From contig CM046851.1 in the NCBI GenBank assembly GCA_025618425.1, positions 3,887,024 to 3,951,023 of the forward strand: 64,000 nt of DNA, written 5' to 3'. Positions 10,140 to 21,640 of the stretch are shown piece by piece (the stretch's first letter is position 1; each line of letters begins with the position of its first letter). The stretch is from Heliocidaris tuberculata (taxonomy: Eukaryota; Echinodermata; Echinoidea; Camarodonta; Echinometridae). The translations under genes and the position numbers were made by a program. The notes below the pieces were generated by a model. The model had not been told where the DNA came from. It ran no database searches and saw nothing but the letters and a program-made list of their open reading frames with translations.

Positions 10140-10790
10140 CCTACGTCATTTACTTCATGACACTATAAACGATTTTTAAAAGTGTATTTATGAATCATTT
10201 TATGATGAGACAATTACAGATGATATTTCTTTAGATGACTTTAATCTAGAGCGAAATGATAGGACTCCCTCTGAAGGTGGCTTAGTACTTTATATCTCTA
10301 ACAAATTCAGATATACGAGACCTTTAGAATATGAAGATACTTCTTTAGATATTATATTATTTAAGAACACCTACAATATCAGAAAGATATATTATTTGTT
10401 ATAGGGCTATACAGACCACCTAATAAAGGAACTTATATTTTCGATAACCTATCCAATGTTTTAAATATAATGCACTCATCAGTATGAATACCAGAGCAGT
10501 TATTGTTCTAGGTGATACAAACTGTAATTATTCACCAATTACTCGTTCTAAACTGGGTTATAAACTTAATGCTGTGATGAATTCTTTTAACTTAAATCAG
10601 ATTATTGACACACGTGTGAACAATACGACCAGCACAATTATTGATCATATACATGTATTTACCGCTAATCCAGATAAAATTGTACAAAAAGGAAGTATTC
10701 TCCTTTCGATAAGTGATAATTCTATGGTAATGCAATAAGACGTCAACAAAGCAAAATCGAAAAAGGTAAAAAAAAAAGTACGCTCGTTGA
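10140..10790 (+). pseudogene. LINE endonuclease-domain fragment (CR1/L2-like)
   Basis: Pieces in shifting frames match the apurinic-type endonuclease of non-LTR retrotransposons. GGLVLYISNKFRY occurs near 10275, then after a frameshift YRPPNKGTYIFDNL, then GDTNCNYSP near 10510, a TSTIIDHI segment near 10630 and SDNSMV near 10715, where active copies have SDHSLV. Replacement of the catalytic histidine by asparagine and several frameshifts show decay. No reverse transcriptase follows. Confidence 0.75.
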
Positions 10791-10799
10791 CAAATGTTA

Positions 10800-11904
10800 C
10801 CGTAAATGATTTGAATGATAAAATAAGAAATAAGAATTTTATTAACTGTATGAATTTGACCAACTTGAATGAAAGTTGGAATGCCTGAAAGGACCAATAA
10901 AAAAATTATGAAATCGAAGCCCGAATGCACTCTCCTCCACACGTCTTTTCTTCTTCAAATCTCATGTACCTTTCTTTCACAAACTCGTCGCTTAATTTTG
11001 GCCAGTATTGTTTAAAACTTTGTGTCTCGATTTTTTCACGCAAAGTTTGTTCACAACAATAATTAAGCAAGTGCCATCTACAATCTCAACTTGTTCAGGG
11101 GGGAAAAAGATAAAAAAGCTTGTTTTACTTCATATTTGAGATCATATAATTTAGCGAGTGGTAGAGCACTCACATCATCTAAGAAACTCCTTCCCCTACA
11201 ACATGAAGATGAAGACGAATATCGAGTTCGGAGCAATCACATCACCGCTCTTGACCTCGAATGTTAGAAAGATCAGACGGCACTTTACCGTCTACCTGAT
11301 GCCATTTCCAATTTTGTTGCACAATTGGTTTTCAATCCACAGAAATCCGTCAATACAGAATATAAGACCTGCGTGAAGAAGATTTTACTGTCTTGCACTG
11401 TGTCTCGAACATTCATCGTGTAGTAATTATTATGCATCTGAAGAAAGGATTAAAATCATCCTCGTATCAACGGGAAAAAACATTGAGCACCCGTTACCGA
11501 TATTCACATTTCCTGAAGTTATTATCAATACCAAAACGTTACGGTAAATCATGTAAAAAGCTAACCAAAGACATGTGGCATAAAAGATACTGCAGAAAAT
11601 GAAACTCAGCGCAGACAGGTGGAATGAAATAATGAACTGAGTTTTTTTTTTTTTTATAATTATGTTTTAATGAACTGAGTTAACCTCTAAGACTCGGTTT
11701 ACGATGGTAAGTAGTAAGTGTATTATTACAGATGTGAAATATGAAATCAAATCTTCAGTTGCGATAAATAAATTAAAAAGTGATAACAAGCTCTTCTCAT
11801 CATGTTATCATATGCCAACGATCACTGTCCCCCGGTCTATCTACCAAAAATAACCCCTAGACAATTACTCCTCATCCGGACAAGCTTCAGTTACATGATC
11901 AGCC
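10800..11904. other. Non-coding, nothing recognised
   Basis: Short open frames at 11158-11376 and 11393-11602 have no recognisable motif. Part of this interval may be further LINE debris, but I cannot align it to any domain. Confidence 0.5.
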
Positions 11905-12640
11905 TAAAAGGTTGGTCACATTTGTCCCATAACGATAACGATAACGATATCATCAATTAAAGGTACATCCTACTGTATGGTGTGTTTACGTGTGTGTATG
12001 CTAGTGGCTGTTAAAGGGAATGTCCATCCTGGTATTAAGTTGATTTGAATAAAGGAAGAAAAACGAGAGAAACAGATTAGTGAAAGTTGGACCAAAATCT
12101 GATAAGAAATAAGAAAGTTATGAATTTTTGAAGTTGTAATCAATCAAACACAAATTGACAACTCCGTGACGTATCTTGCGAGCTCCTCTCCCATTTGCTC
12201 AGTACAGAAAATCTCATAAATTCTAATTTTCTTAGTTTTAGATGAAGGAATAGATTTGTCTCATACAGGTGTTGTGTATAAAACATATGGGCAATGATTA
12301 TATCTAAGGTGCATGTATAATTTAATGTTTTCTTTAGAGCAAATGGAAATTAATAATTTTGGGGGACAGGGCAAATAGGAAAGAATCTCACAAGATACAT
12401 CACGGAGTTGCCAATTCGTGTTTGATTGATTACAACTTCAAAAATTCATAACTTTCTTATTATTTTCGGATTTTTGCTCAAACCTTCACTGATCTGTTTC
12501 TCCATTTTTTTCCGCTTAATTCAGTAAAACCAACTTGTAATCAGGGTGAACTTTCCCTTTCATAGCAGGGCAGCTCTAGGTTCTATCTTTGATGAAAAAT
12601 CTCGTTATCGTTATTGTTATCGGTGTGACCAGCCCTTAAT
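11905..12640. mobile_element. Outer inverted-repeat element with GATAAC-repeat ends
   Basis: The left end reads GGTTGGTCACA followed by CATAACGATAACGATAACG. The right end, on the minus strand, reads GGGCTGGTCACACCGATAAC followed by AATAACGATAACGA. A short tandem GATAAC array therefore sits just inside each terminus. A second foldback element (12014-12559) lies within it. Superfamily unknown. Confidence 0.6.
12014..12559. mobile_element. Foldback element with about 170-bp inverted repeats
   Basis: The left arm (12014 to about 12185) is matched by the reverse complement of the right arm (about 12390-12559). Landmarks on both arms are AAGGGAA at the tip, AAGTTATGAATTTTTGAAGT, TGTAATCAATCAAACAC and AACTCCGTGA. 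Arms make up about 60% of the element and there is no coding frame. The flanks (TTA at left, TCA at right) do not give a clean target duplication. Confidence 0.8.
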
Positions 12641-12813
12641 AATCACTTAGATAATAAGGCCAAACTAGTTGTTCTGGGGCATAAGTTTGGGGAGGAGGGG
12701 GGGGGGGGGGGCTGATAATGTAGCAGGGGAAGTTGTCTTATGGTAGTGCCAATGGGTGGGTGGTGTTACGGGGAATGGTTGACGTTTAGTGATTAAGATA
12801 AAATGGTATATTA

Positions 12814-12814
12814 T

Positions 12815-12863
<49 letters not shown>

Positions 12864-13075
12864 TTATACCGCGCTTTTCCCATAAAGCCCAAAGCGCTTA
12901 CAATAATTTCAATTACAAATACTTATGGTAAGAAAAACAACGTTACAACTACAAACTGCTAAAGAGATGTGTTTTCAAGGCCTTTCTGAAGACACTGACT
13001 GATGAAGACTGTCTAATTGTTAGTGGTAAATCATTCCAGTATGTACTGGAAAAAGGTAAATTTACAAAATTCACT
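12814..13075. repeat. (ATT)n microsatellite and dispersed-repeat tail
   Basis: An ATT array (12814-12862) is followed by TACCGCGCTTTTCCCATAAAGCCCAAAGCGCTTACAATAA-type sequence. The self-complementary GCGCTTT...AAAGCGC hairpin next to an ATT array resembles tails of dispersed repeats in marine invertebrates. The family identity comes from general familiarity, not from a search. Confidence 0.55.
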
Positions 13076-13118
13076 TTACATATTTTCCTTTTGCTGTTTG
13101 GATAAATGATTGGTTTTC

Positions 13119-13145
13119 ATATATATATATATATATATATATAAT

Positions 13146-13231
<86 letters not shown>
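13119..13231. repeat. (AT)n microsatellite, three blocks
   Basis: Three long AT runs are separated by two copies of TTCTCTC. The interruptions are identical, so the whole block including the interruption has probably been duplicated. Confidence 0.9.
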
Positions 13232-13235
<4 letters not shown>

Positions 13236-13377
13236 TATAGTAAATCTCCTGGTATTAAAAAAAAAGAGAAAATTCTGAAGACGCCTTAGAAATCCTTCTG
13301 CCTGTATAAATACTCGGAAGTGTTTTTATATGACTCAGTGGAAGAGGGGGTAGTAGCTTTTAAATATATGAATAATC

Positions 13378-13665
13378 CCCTGAAAACAAATTGTCATATC
13401 TACTGATTATATTCAATCTCTGATCAATCCCATAAAATAGTCTAATAATCTGCTGAATAACTTAAGTCTATTAGTAATCACTTGAAAATTGTTGTACACT
13501 GCATGATGATTACATTCAATCTCTGATCAATCCCATAAAATAGTCTTATAATTTGCGATTTGCTGACTACGTTTAAATTTATGAGTAATCCGATAAAAAT
13601 ATAAATCAAATCTGCTGACCATGCTTAATCTATGCGCAATCCCCTGAATATATATTTATAATCCG
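13378..13665 (+). repeat. Degenerate minisatellite
   Basis: TTCAATCTCTGATCAATCCC followed by ATAAAATAGTCT occurs near 13409 and again near 13514. Weaker copies (ATGAGTAATCCGATAAAAAT, CTATGCGCAATCCCCTGAAT) lie between and after them. The spacing varies between about 50 and 105 bp. Non-coding. Confidence 0.65.
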
Positions 13666-14101
13666 ATTTTCATTATAGATTAAATGCATTTGTACTGAAG
13701 GGAGAGGATGATTGGCGTACCATAAATCAATGCGCTATTAAAGTTAAGCGATGTTTATGAATTATACCATGTATACGGGTTTTTAAGTTAAAATGTCGAC
13801 GCAAAAGTTTGCCAAACTAAAAAAAAAAGGTCAACAAAAAAGTAAATGTATAAAAAAAATTATTCAATTGTTTTTATTACCCCCATAGTGTGATAAAAGA
13901 AAACAAATATAGATGAATATGTTTTAATGGGATTGCCCTACTCAGATCCATTAATAAAAATAGCTCTTTTCTTCCTACAGGTCCAGCGTTGAAATATCTA
14001 GACCTACTAATGTTGACTCGGAATATACGTAAAAGCAGTTTAGTAAATATTTGCATTATTATTTGATATAATTAGGTTGCAGTACATTGGGTTGCACCTA
14101 C

Positions 14102-14311
14102 CCTAAAGCCATCGTTGAGAAAGCCGTATATAATAGGATTGATGAAGCTGTTAGCCATGGCGAGCCAGTGAATGGTAAAGAAGAGAGGGAAGGTACTCGA
14201 TGGGTTGGCAAGGAGTACGTGTCTGGCTACATTCCCAAGAAGCTGGTAGATGTGAAGAGGTAACCAGCAAAGGGCAAAGGTCAAGACGATTGTCACTAAC
14301 ATCTTGATCAC
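14102..14311 (-). CDS. Neuropeptide GPCR exon: TM6, ECL3, TM7
   Basis: A 70-codon phase-0 exon. The acceptor TTCAG precedes GTGATCAAG and the donor AGG|GTAGGT follows. It encodes VIKMLV, the TM6 motif FALCWLPLHIY (F-x-x-C-W-x-P), an extracellular loop, HWLAMANSFINPIIY (the NPxxY motif of TM7) and FLNDGFR, the start of helix 8. HWLAxxNSxxNPIIYGFxN..FR is characteristic of the NPFF, tachykinin and related peptide receptor groups. It is the last exon found for this minus-strand gene. A further exon for the C-terminal tail is expected at lower coordinates but was not identified. All splice junctions between the three exons are phase 0, so the reading frame is continuous. Confidence 0.9.
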
Positions 14312-14439
14312 CTGAATAAATAAAGAACAATAATTAATTGGATTTTGTTGTTGAAAAAAAAAAAAACTTTAAAAATGACACCGAAAACTGTGATTGGTTG
14401 GGAGTAAGCATAACATGTGCTTTACACCTGATACCACTA

Positions 14440-14661
14440 TAAAAAAAAAAAAGGTTGATGGTTTATTTTACCTGACTGCTAAGAAAGCATGTGTATACTT
14501 GCAAGTAAGCAACCAGGGGACCGACGGCTTTAAGTCCTCTCCGAGGGACTTGGTAATGAGGATTAATGCCTTAACAATGGATACTATTGCATCGCATCCA
14601 CTTGGTTTCGAACCCGAGTCCTCCCAGTTACGAGACCACTGCTCTACCACAGAGCCATCAT
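14440..14661 (-). mobile_element. tRNA-derived SINE, minus orientation
   Basis: On the minus strand it starts with a tRNA-like head: A box TGGCTCTGTGGTAGAGC, then B box GGGTTCGAAAC about 35 bases later. A body with CATTAATCCTCATTACCAAG and GGACTTAAAGCCGTCGG follows, ending at a T tract (complement of 14441-14452). The body differs from that of the 4364 SINE, so at least two SINE families are present. It lies inside the 19.6-kb receptor intron. Confidence 0.8.
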
Positions 14662-14699
14662 ACTAGTGATATCATATATGAATTGTTTTAGTTACATGT

Positions 14700-17189
14700 A
14701 TATAGTAATTTTATTTCAAGACTCTCCTGCTCAAACGAAAGAAGAGGAAGCCTCTACCCATCTCAAAAATCAAGTAGGCGAACTTTAATCCTCTCCTGTT
14801 GATTTTCTCTTTCTTGCTCGCCTACTTTAAGCCTGTAGGTGATAAAAAGAAACATTTTATCCACATGTTATCTTTAACTAGATTCAGTTCAACAGGTTCA
14901 GTGGGTGTTTGTTTTTCTTATCCATTGTTATGTCCATATCATTTTTTGTGACACATCGTGTCAGTAATGTCTGTGATAAATGTAAATAACTCTCATCCAT
15001 ATGTTCCAACCATGACAACTATTACTGTCTTGGTCCATTGGGTGCAGCTAAGGTAGTCAGTCATCCGAATATACTCGTATATATATGGGCTTCAAGCATC
15101 CTATACGGTGATTATAATACATGTATGTGATGTATTCATTGTGTCCCTAAAACAAACGGCGAGCTTTTTAAAAAAACAAAATACTGGTATGTTATGTGTA
15201 AAGTGTGTTGGCTGTCATAATTGTAATGGTGACTTTCAGGTATATTTCTAAGAATATACATGTCCTTAAGAGTAAAAAGAAGGTAGTCACTTCAAAATAC
15301 TAGTTGTGGTATCAAATCATATTCACTCATCCATCAACAACCCTTAAATCGTCCTGGAGCTAAACGAAAAAAGCCACATTTCTACCCAGAAAAGAGGATT
15401 GAATTTTTGATTTTGAGCACGGTAAGTAGAAACGGACTATGTGAGTATTGGCGTTAAAAGGCTCTGACATTTTGAGCTTCTCTTTATTACGTCCCTAGGG
15501 ACTTTCAAGGACTTATCCCTAGCTACTTGAATATTTTCCATTTTTCTCTTTTTCAAACCCCCAAAACAACAACAACAACAACCACGCAGAAGCATTTTGA
15601 TATAGACATTTCCAGTTTGTATGGTACTGGAAATGGTTTATTTATTGTGATATCTTTTTAAAGAGCTTTTCTTCAAGTAATAGGAAAGAGGTATCTTGGG
15701 AGTGATGTTATTATCCGTTTCTACATGTCTGTGTATTCCCCTGCAGGAATACTTATATCATCTTGAATATAACAATAAGGGCAATGACACCATTTGAAAG
15801 GTGGATATCCTCGTTTGTATAGTTGATTCTTATGGGGTCATCTCTATAATTATGTCGCTTTCCATCTCTCGATCGTGAACTTTTTTATCTAACATCGCTA
15901 ATATCATGCGATTGAGGTATGTCAACCTGCACTGCCATGAATTTTTGATGAATATTATGACTGAAATTAAGGCGTGTCCCTCGTACCTTATAACCATGCC
16001 TATAGTTATATAACGAAATTTCCATCGAAAGTGATTGAGATATCAAGATAAAGACAAAGACAAAAAGCTAGTGCTTTATTTCTCTAAATACCTTTTATGC
16101 GTGACTATATCGTTTCCTCCAAGTGCGTTTACGAAACGTAGTCACAAATAACGAATTGCAAAAGAGTCAATGTTTTCTCTTTTGAACGGTGATGTCTTTT
16201 CTGGTGAATCTTTTTCAATATGTTTTCTTTCACCAGTTTAAAATATACTTGAAATGTTTTGGTATCAGGGCCCATCTTTGATCAAATTACATATACACTT
16301 AGCCTTTAGATACTCTTTTAGACTAGGTTTAATAATGGAAAACAGTATATAAATGAGCCACCTTCCGACATTATATATAAAATCTTCAAAAATGAGGGTA
16401 CTTATTTCTTGTCGTGTTTATATTCACAAGCATTAATAATCCATTCATCGATTGTTATGTTTTTGTGTATGTCATACATTGTCATCCACCATTATCGCAG
16501 TAAACAAGTCCATGACACAGCCTTTCTAGGATGCAAATTAATAGAGCAAATTAATTTCTTTGTTCAAACATTTCTTTTTTGATGAAACTCGTGACAGTCT
16601 GATGATTTCACGATTGTGAATGGATTCTTCTCTTTGTCTTGGTTTATGATTAATTACAAGAGAATAAATCATTGTTATATAATAACAAACCCAGTCTTTT
16701 TTGTAGGTTCGTGTGTAATGGGTATATAATCATGCCAAGGCACAAACATGTTAATGTCCTTTTTAAAAAAGCGCAGTAATTTTATTTCTATCTTCCCGAT
16801 ATACCCACATATTGCATTTTGGGGTTAATTAGTCAGACCAAAATATCTCTCCACTAAAACATATACCTGCACCCATGAGAAATTCTGTGTCTCTGTTAAG
16901 CTTCTCATGGAAGCTAATAAAGTGTATGATATCGGATTAAAGTTCATGATGCATTGCTTGTTTATGATGCTCGATTACTATCATTCTAACCTGTTTCCAG
17001 TATCTTTTTTGTAAGAATGCCTGTGAATATTTCGACATTTTACTCTCACCGTAAATTTGTTGCCACTGTATTATTCATACATGCCATAAAACTCCATTAT
17101 GATTATTACTATGTTGCAGCCCTCTTCCTTTCCCTCTACTCCAAGTTCCCTATCCTCTTCTCTCCCTCTCTTTGTATGTCCCTTTCTAC
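14700..17189. other. Intronic non-coding, nothing recognised
   Basis: No open frame of interest, no conserved protein motif and no terminal repeats recognised. Sequence composition is uniformly AT-rich. Confidence 0.5.
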
Positions 17190-17395
17190 TTTTCCTGTAT
17201 TAAATTATATTGTATTTTTGTATTCAGGTGTACGCGCTAAAAGCATCTGCTTACTGGAATTGCGCCTTCTTCCTTGTAATTTTGCAAGTTCTTGATTGTA
17301 CTGATTATATGCACGTACATTGTACTATTTGATCATGATGTTGAATGTTGTCAAAATCAATGGAAGAAATTAAATATTAATTTGAATTTGAAAAA
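17190..17395 (+). mobile_element. Retroelement 3' tail (shared with 45363-45445)
   Basis: GTACTATTTGATCATGATG, TTGAATGTTGTCAAAATCAA and the A/T-rich end TTAATTTGAATTTG recur at 45375-45445 with small changes. A conserved stretch running into a T/A-rich end is typical of a 5'-truncated retroelement 3' terminus. No protein domain is attached. Confidence 0.55.
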
Positions 17396-18539
17396 AAGAA
17401 GAAAAGGGTTGACGTACAGTGAAAGCACATGTGACGTAGATAATCCAACCACTAGCTAACTTGTTTCTAGAACATCAACGGAAAGCCGGCAAGAACACCA
17501 ATGTTACTTGCTAGTGCAGTGTCTAAGAAGAAATCACTATATTTAGAATGTGCAGCGCTAACATGGCTAACGGCAATTCATCTAGGAACACAATCTCTTA
17601 CCAACAACATTTTCTGAGGTTTCCTTTGACGGATGGGATGGGTGAAATCCAAAAGTTTCTGACGACGTTCTCTGATGTTCGATTGGACATTGTTACGAAT
17701 ATACGAATTATATGAAGGATGAAAAACAGGGTACTTGAAAAAAAAACCCCACTAACAACAACAAACAGAAAAACAATGTATGTGTCATATGAATTTTTAT
17801 TAAACAAAGCTGATTGCTGTGAAAGCAAAACCATCAGAATACCACAAAGATAGAAAGTTTGACATGAATAGGACATTTTGTAACTCGTTGTGATTGTTTG
17901 AAATTTAAACAGTCATAAACATACTATGGGAATCTCAAATTGATGAATTAATACACCGTGGTGACGTGATGTGATGCGTTGTGGCGAAAACAAAATGCTT
18001 TCAATTCCCAATTGTGTTTTACTCTATGGTGACATGTTTTCACACGAACTCCAATTAAAATATAAGTCTGCTTCTTTATAATAACATTTTAAGAGGGAGA
18101 TTCGAATTATATTTCGTAGAGAATGAAATGAAAATTGTCATTATTGTCAAAGTGAAAGTTGCGTTTATCATTGCAAAATTGCGTTATGGTTAGTATAGTC
18201 CACTCTCATCACACAAAAAAGAAGAAAAGAGAGAGAGTCTTCCTCTGATTTTTGTCTTACTATGGAGGTTCGATTGCCACTTGATATCAATAAATTGAGA
18301 AGGTGAAGTGGGTGGCCAGCACAATTACCCTTCTCTAGGTTTAGTGAAAGCTTTATATTCAAACGCGAAACATTTATCAAATTGAATTACTATATACAAG
18401 ATATATACATGAAATAAGATTCTCTATGCCGGATCATGTTTGTGTGTTTTCTCTAAAATCACAAATTAAGTACCTTTTTTTCTCACCAGCCCTCGCCCCG
18501 TTACCTTTTGTATTACTTTGTATTGATTGATATATCAAT
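17396..18539. other. Intronic non-coding, nothing recognised
   Basis: No supported feature. Short frames near 17598-17876 and 18168-18380 (minus) have no recognisable motif. Confidence 0.5.
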
Positions 18540-18543
18540 TTAA

Positions 18544-18953
18544 CCCTTTCAAGACAATTGACCACATTTTGTGGTTTGGCTTAATAACTTTTGATTAAGA
18601 GATCTAAAAATTATACCAGATGCATGAGTAGAAAGAGCAAAAATTTCTGCACTCACTGTGTCCATTTTTGTTACATGACCATATTGTGTTCGATGCCAGG
18701 AATTTAAAAAAGGAGATTAAGCTTTAAAATCTTTAAATTGGCAACACATTGAGAGATTCAAAATCATTGTTTTTTATCGAAATTGGCCACTTTTCCAACT
18801 TTTCGACAAAGTTTCTAACCATGTATAATGTTTTCAAAGATATTATTTTATTAGAACCATGTAGCACTAACAGAAAAATATTTTTGTTGCCAATTTGAAG
18901 AAAAAAAAAAAGGTGATCAATTTATCCCTTAAATAATTCCTGTCCTGAAAGGG
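18544..18953. mobile_element. TTAA-flanked MITE (piggyBac-like ends)
   Basis: TTAA at 18540-18543 and 18954-18957 brackets inverted ends CCCTTTCAAGAC and GTCCTGAAAGGG (one mismatch). The TTAA target site plus CCC-beginning ends fit piggyBac-type elements. The 410-bp interior has no coding capacity. The superfamily is inferred from ends and target site. Confidence 0.8.
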
Positions 18954-19109
18954 TTAAGAGAACTAAAAACAAAAATTAAAGATAGGAGTGTATCATTATG
19001 GATAGAAATTAAATGTACATAAATGTTAATAAACAAAGGTTATGATATTTGGTTCCGTTAAAAATGTAAAAAATTGTAAAATCAATATTACATATAACAA
19101 TTTGACATT

Positions 19110-19720
19110 AGATAGTTAGATAAAATGAAATATTTCGGTGTTATTCTCGATCCTTGTATGAAATGGACAAAACACATTAATTCTCTTAAAGCAAACTCTC
19201 GCGGGCAACTGCATGCATACGTAGAATTAAGCCGTATCTAATCCAGAAGAACTTAACTGAGTTGTAATATGTCCCCCATCTTGACTTTTGTAGCATTATC
19301 TGGGGTAATACAACAAAATATAACATTACGAGACTACAACGTACCCAGAACAGATATACGTTAAAAAGATTTTGAATCTTGATAGATACACACCAACCAC
19401 ATTTTTGTTACGTACACCCAACTGGCAATCCGCGCAACAACACATCAAGTTTAATCATTGTGTAGTGTTATTTAAATTCATCAATAATTATTTAAAGAAA
19501 CTTATTTCCCATAGTCTAATTTATCATTCTAGACTAGATATGCTGCAAATAGCCCTCTTTTTGTTCCAACTCCACGGACAGAATATATGAAGTCAACATT
19601 TTCTTACCAAGGCACATTATGATTTTTAATAGACTGCCTATCCATGTCCAAACTTGTGTATCATTAGAGTCTTTTAAGGAAAAATGTAAATGTCTATGTT
19701 TTAACTTTTAACCTCGATAT
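19110..19720 (+). pseudogene. CR1/L2-like LINE, C-terminal RT remnant
   Basis: In shifting frames the segment reads KYFGVILDPCMKWTKHIN (near 19130), a region rich in arginine around 19210, then NLDRYTPTTFLL, NHCVVLFKFINNYL and HSLIYHSRLD (19375-19540). These are conserved positions of the thumb and post-RT part of EN-type non-LTR retrotransposons. Frameshifts and stops mark it as dead. It ends shortly before a second LINE begins. Confidence 0.8.
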
Positions 19721-19829
19721 GTTCTTGCCGACCTTTCCCCTCTTTCTTTTAATTTCTTATACATTGGCGTAATTAGTATGATGTTGGGATGGGATTATTT
19801 GAAAATGAAAATTTAAAAAAAAATTAAGG

Positions 19830-21640
19830 AAAAAAAAAAAGGAATCTCTTGAAAAAGAAGTAGAAAAATTAGAACGTAGCCTTTTTCAAGAAATAAACGA
19901 AAAAAGAATTTTTTAAAATAAAAAATAAATTAAAGAACTCGAGGACACTTATAAATATATTAATGAAATGATTAAAATTCGATCACCGATCAACGCTGCA
20001 GACTAACAAAAAGAAAAGTATTATTAAGAAATTAGTACATGAAATTATTGAAAATAAAAAAGTGTTAAATCAGATTAAGACGATTTATACGTATCTTTAC
20101 TCTAGGGAAGAAACGGAATCAGACGGGGATTTTCTTCAGATACTTACCAACATTAACAAATGAAAATATAGAAATCTGTGAAGAAGAAATAATTGAAGGG
20201 GAATGTTTTGCGGTTTTGAAAGAAATGATACAAAATAAAGCACCCAGAAATGACTGGCTAACAGTTGAATTTTATGATACATTTTGGGCTGTAATAAAGG
20301 ATGTCATGATAGCATTTTTAGTGAGGCCTATGTTTCAGAGCAACTTTCGGCATCACAAAAACAAGCTATCAATATTTTGATAGCTAAAGATATTAAGGGA
20401 AAGATCCACATTGTGTAAAGAATGATAGACCGATGTCCTTACTGAATATTGATTATAAGATTATTTCTACATTTTTGGCTAATTTAAGGAATAAAGAAAA
20501 TCTTGTAAGTTGTTGTGCTAATTGATCTAATAGGGTTTATGAAGGGATGAAATATAGGAGAAGCAATTAGAATAATTGATGACATGATTTTTAAAACGTC
20601 ACATAATAAAATCCCAGGGTTTTTGCCGGCAAATGATTTCGAGAAAGTCTTTAATTGATTTGATATCGCACAATTTTCTACTGAAAACGTTATGTTCTTT
20701 TGGTTTCAGTCCGTGGGTCAAAATATTGTATACAAAGTGTGATTATCTGCTTGGACTAATGAAGGTAACACTGCCACGATTCTATATGAATTTATTAGAA
20801 GTTTGGATGGATACAAGGGATTTTCAGACTAAACATGAAACATTTAAGGGGCACAAGAGGAACAACAAACAAATTTATCCGAGTCAAAGGAAAATGCATA
20901 TTTTACGAAAAATTATGTGAAAAATATGTAAAACTTGAAACGTGTTATGGGTCATACTGGAAACTGAAGATCTTTCCCATATTTTCAAAGGTTGAGAATG
21001 AAGGAAAATGACTTTAAACAATAGAAAAAAAATTATAAAACAATTCCAGTTAGCTGGAAACGAAATATGAATAGAAATGATAATGATATTACTCTGAATG
21101 TTGAAGGAATTGCTTTAGTATTAAGAGAAAGAATTATATATCGATAAATGAGATTGTATCTGGAAAAAAAAAATGCAACATTTTTAAAGAAAACCCGGTA
21201 TAAAACTAGATATTTTTGATAGGATAAAAGATGAATATGCTTTTTCTTATAAAGATATTGAAAACATCTTTAAGAGACCAAGACAGAGTACTTTGAATAG
21301 CCGATTATGTGAGTTTCAAATTGCTGCATGTAATTACTTACCCAAGTCATCATTAATTGTTTCGTTTTTGGTTTGTGCAAAATAATCTTTGTTCTTTTTG
21401 CAAAAAAGGAAGATATACATATATATTTTTAATATGAAAACACTCGTTTGATATGGAATAACTGTAGTAATAATGTTTCACTTTAAATCTATTGGTTGGG
21501 AAGGGATATTTTGGGGAATAAAATTAAGGGATCAAGGGAAGGAACAGTTACTAAACCATTTTTAATCTTTGTAAAGTTTTTAATTTTTTAGGGAAAGAGA
21601 AAGGAGTTCACCCATAACCTCCGACGAAATTGGACGCAAT
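19830..21640 (+). pseudogene. Tx1/L1-like LINE ORF2 remnant
   Basis: Reading through frameshifts gives EKEVEKLERSLFQEIN (start), an IKTIYTYLYSREE segment near 20080, KAPRNDWLTVEFYDTFW (near 20245; RT block with the usual N-D-W/G-L-T), MSLLNIDYKI-like sequence near 20440, a GFLPANDFEKVFN segment (near 20625; active copies have A-DFEKAFD), and LLKTLCSFGFSPW (20660). A post-RT tail continues to about 21600 with NNLCSFC-like sequence near 21385. Block order and wording fit the Tx1 group of the L1 clade. Many stops and deletions; YxDD is not recoverable. Confidence 0.8.
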
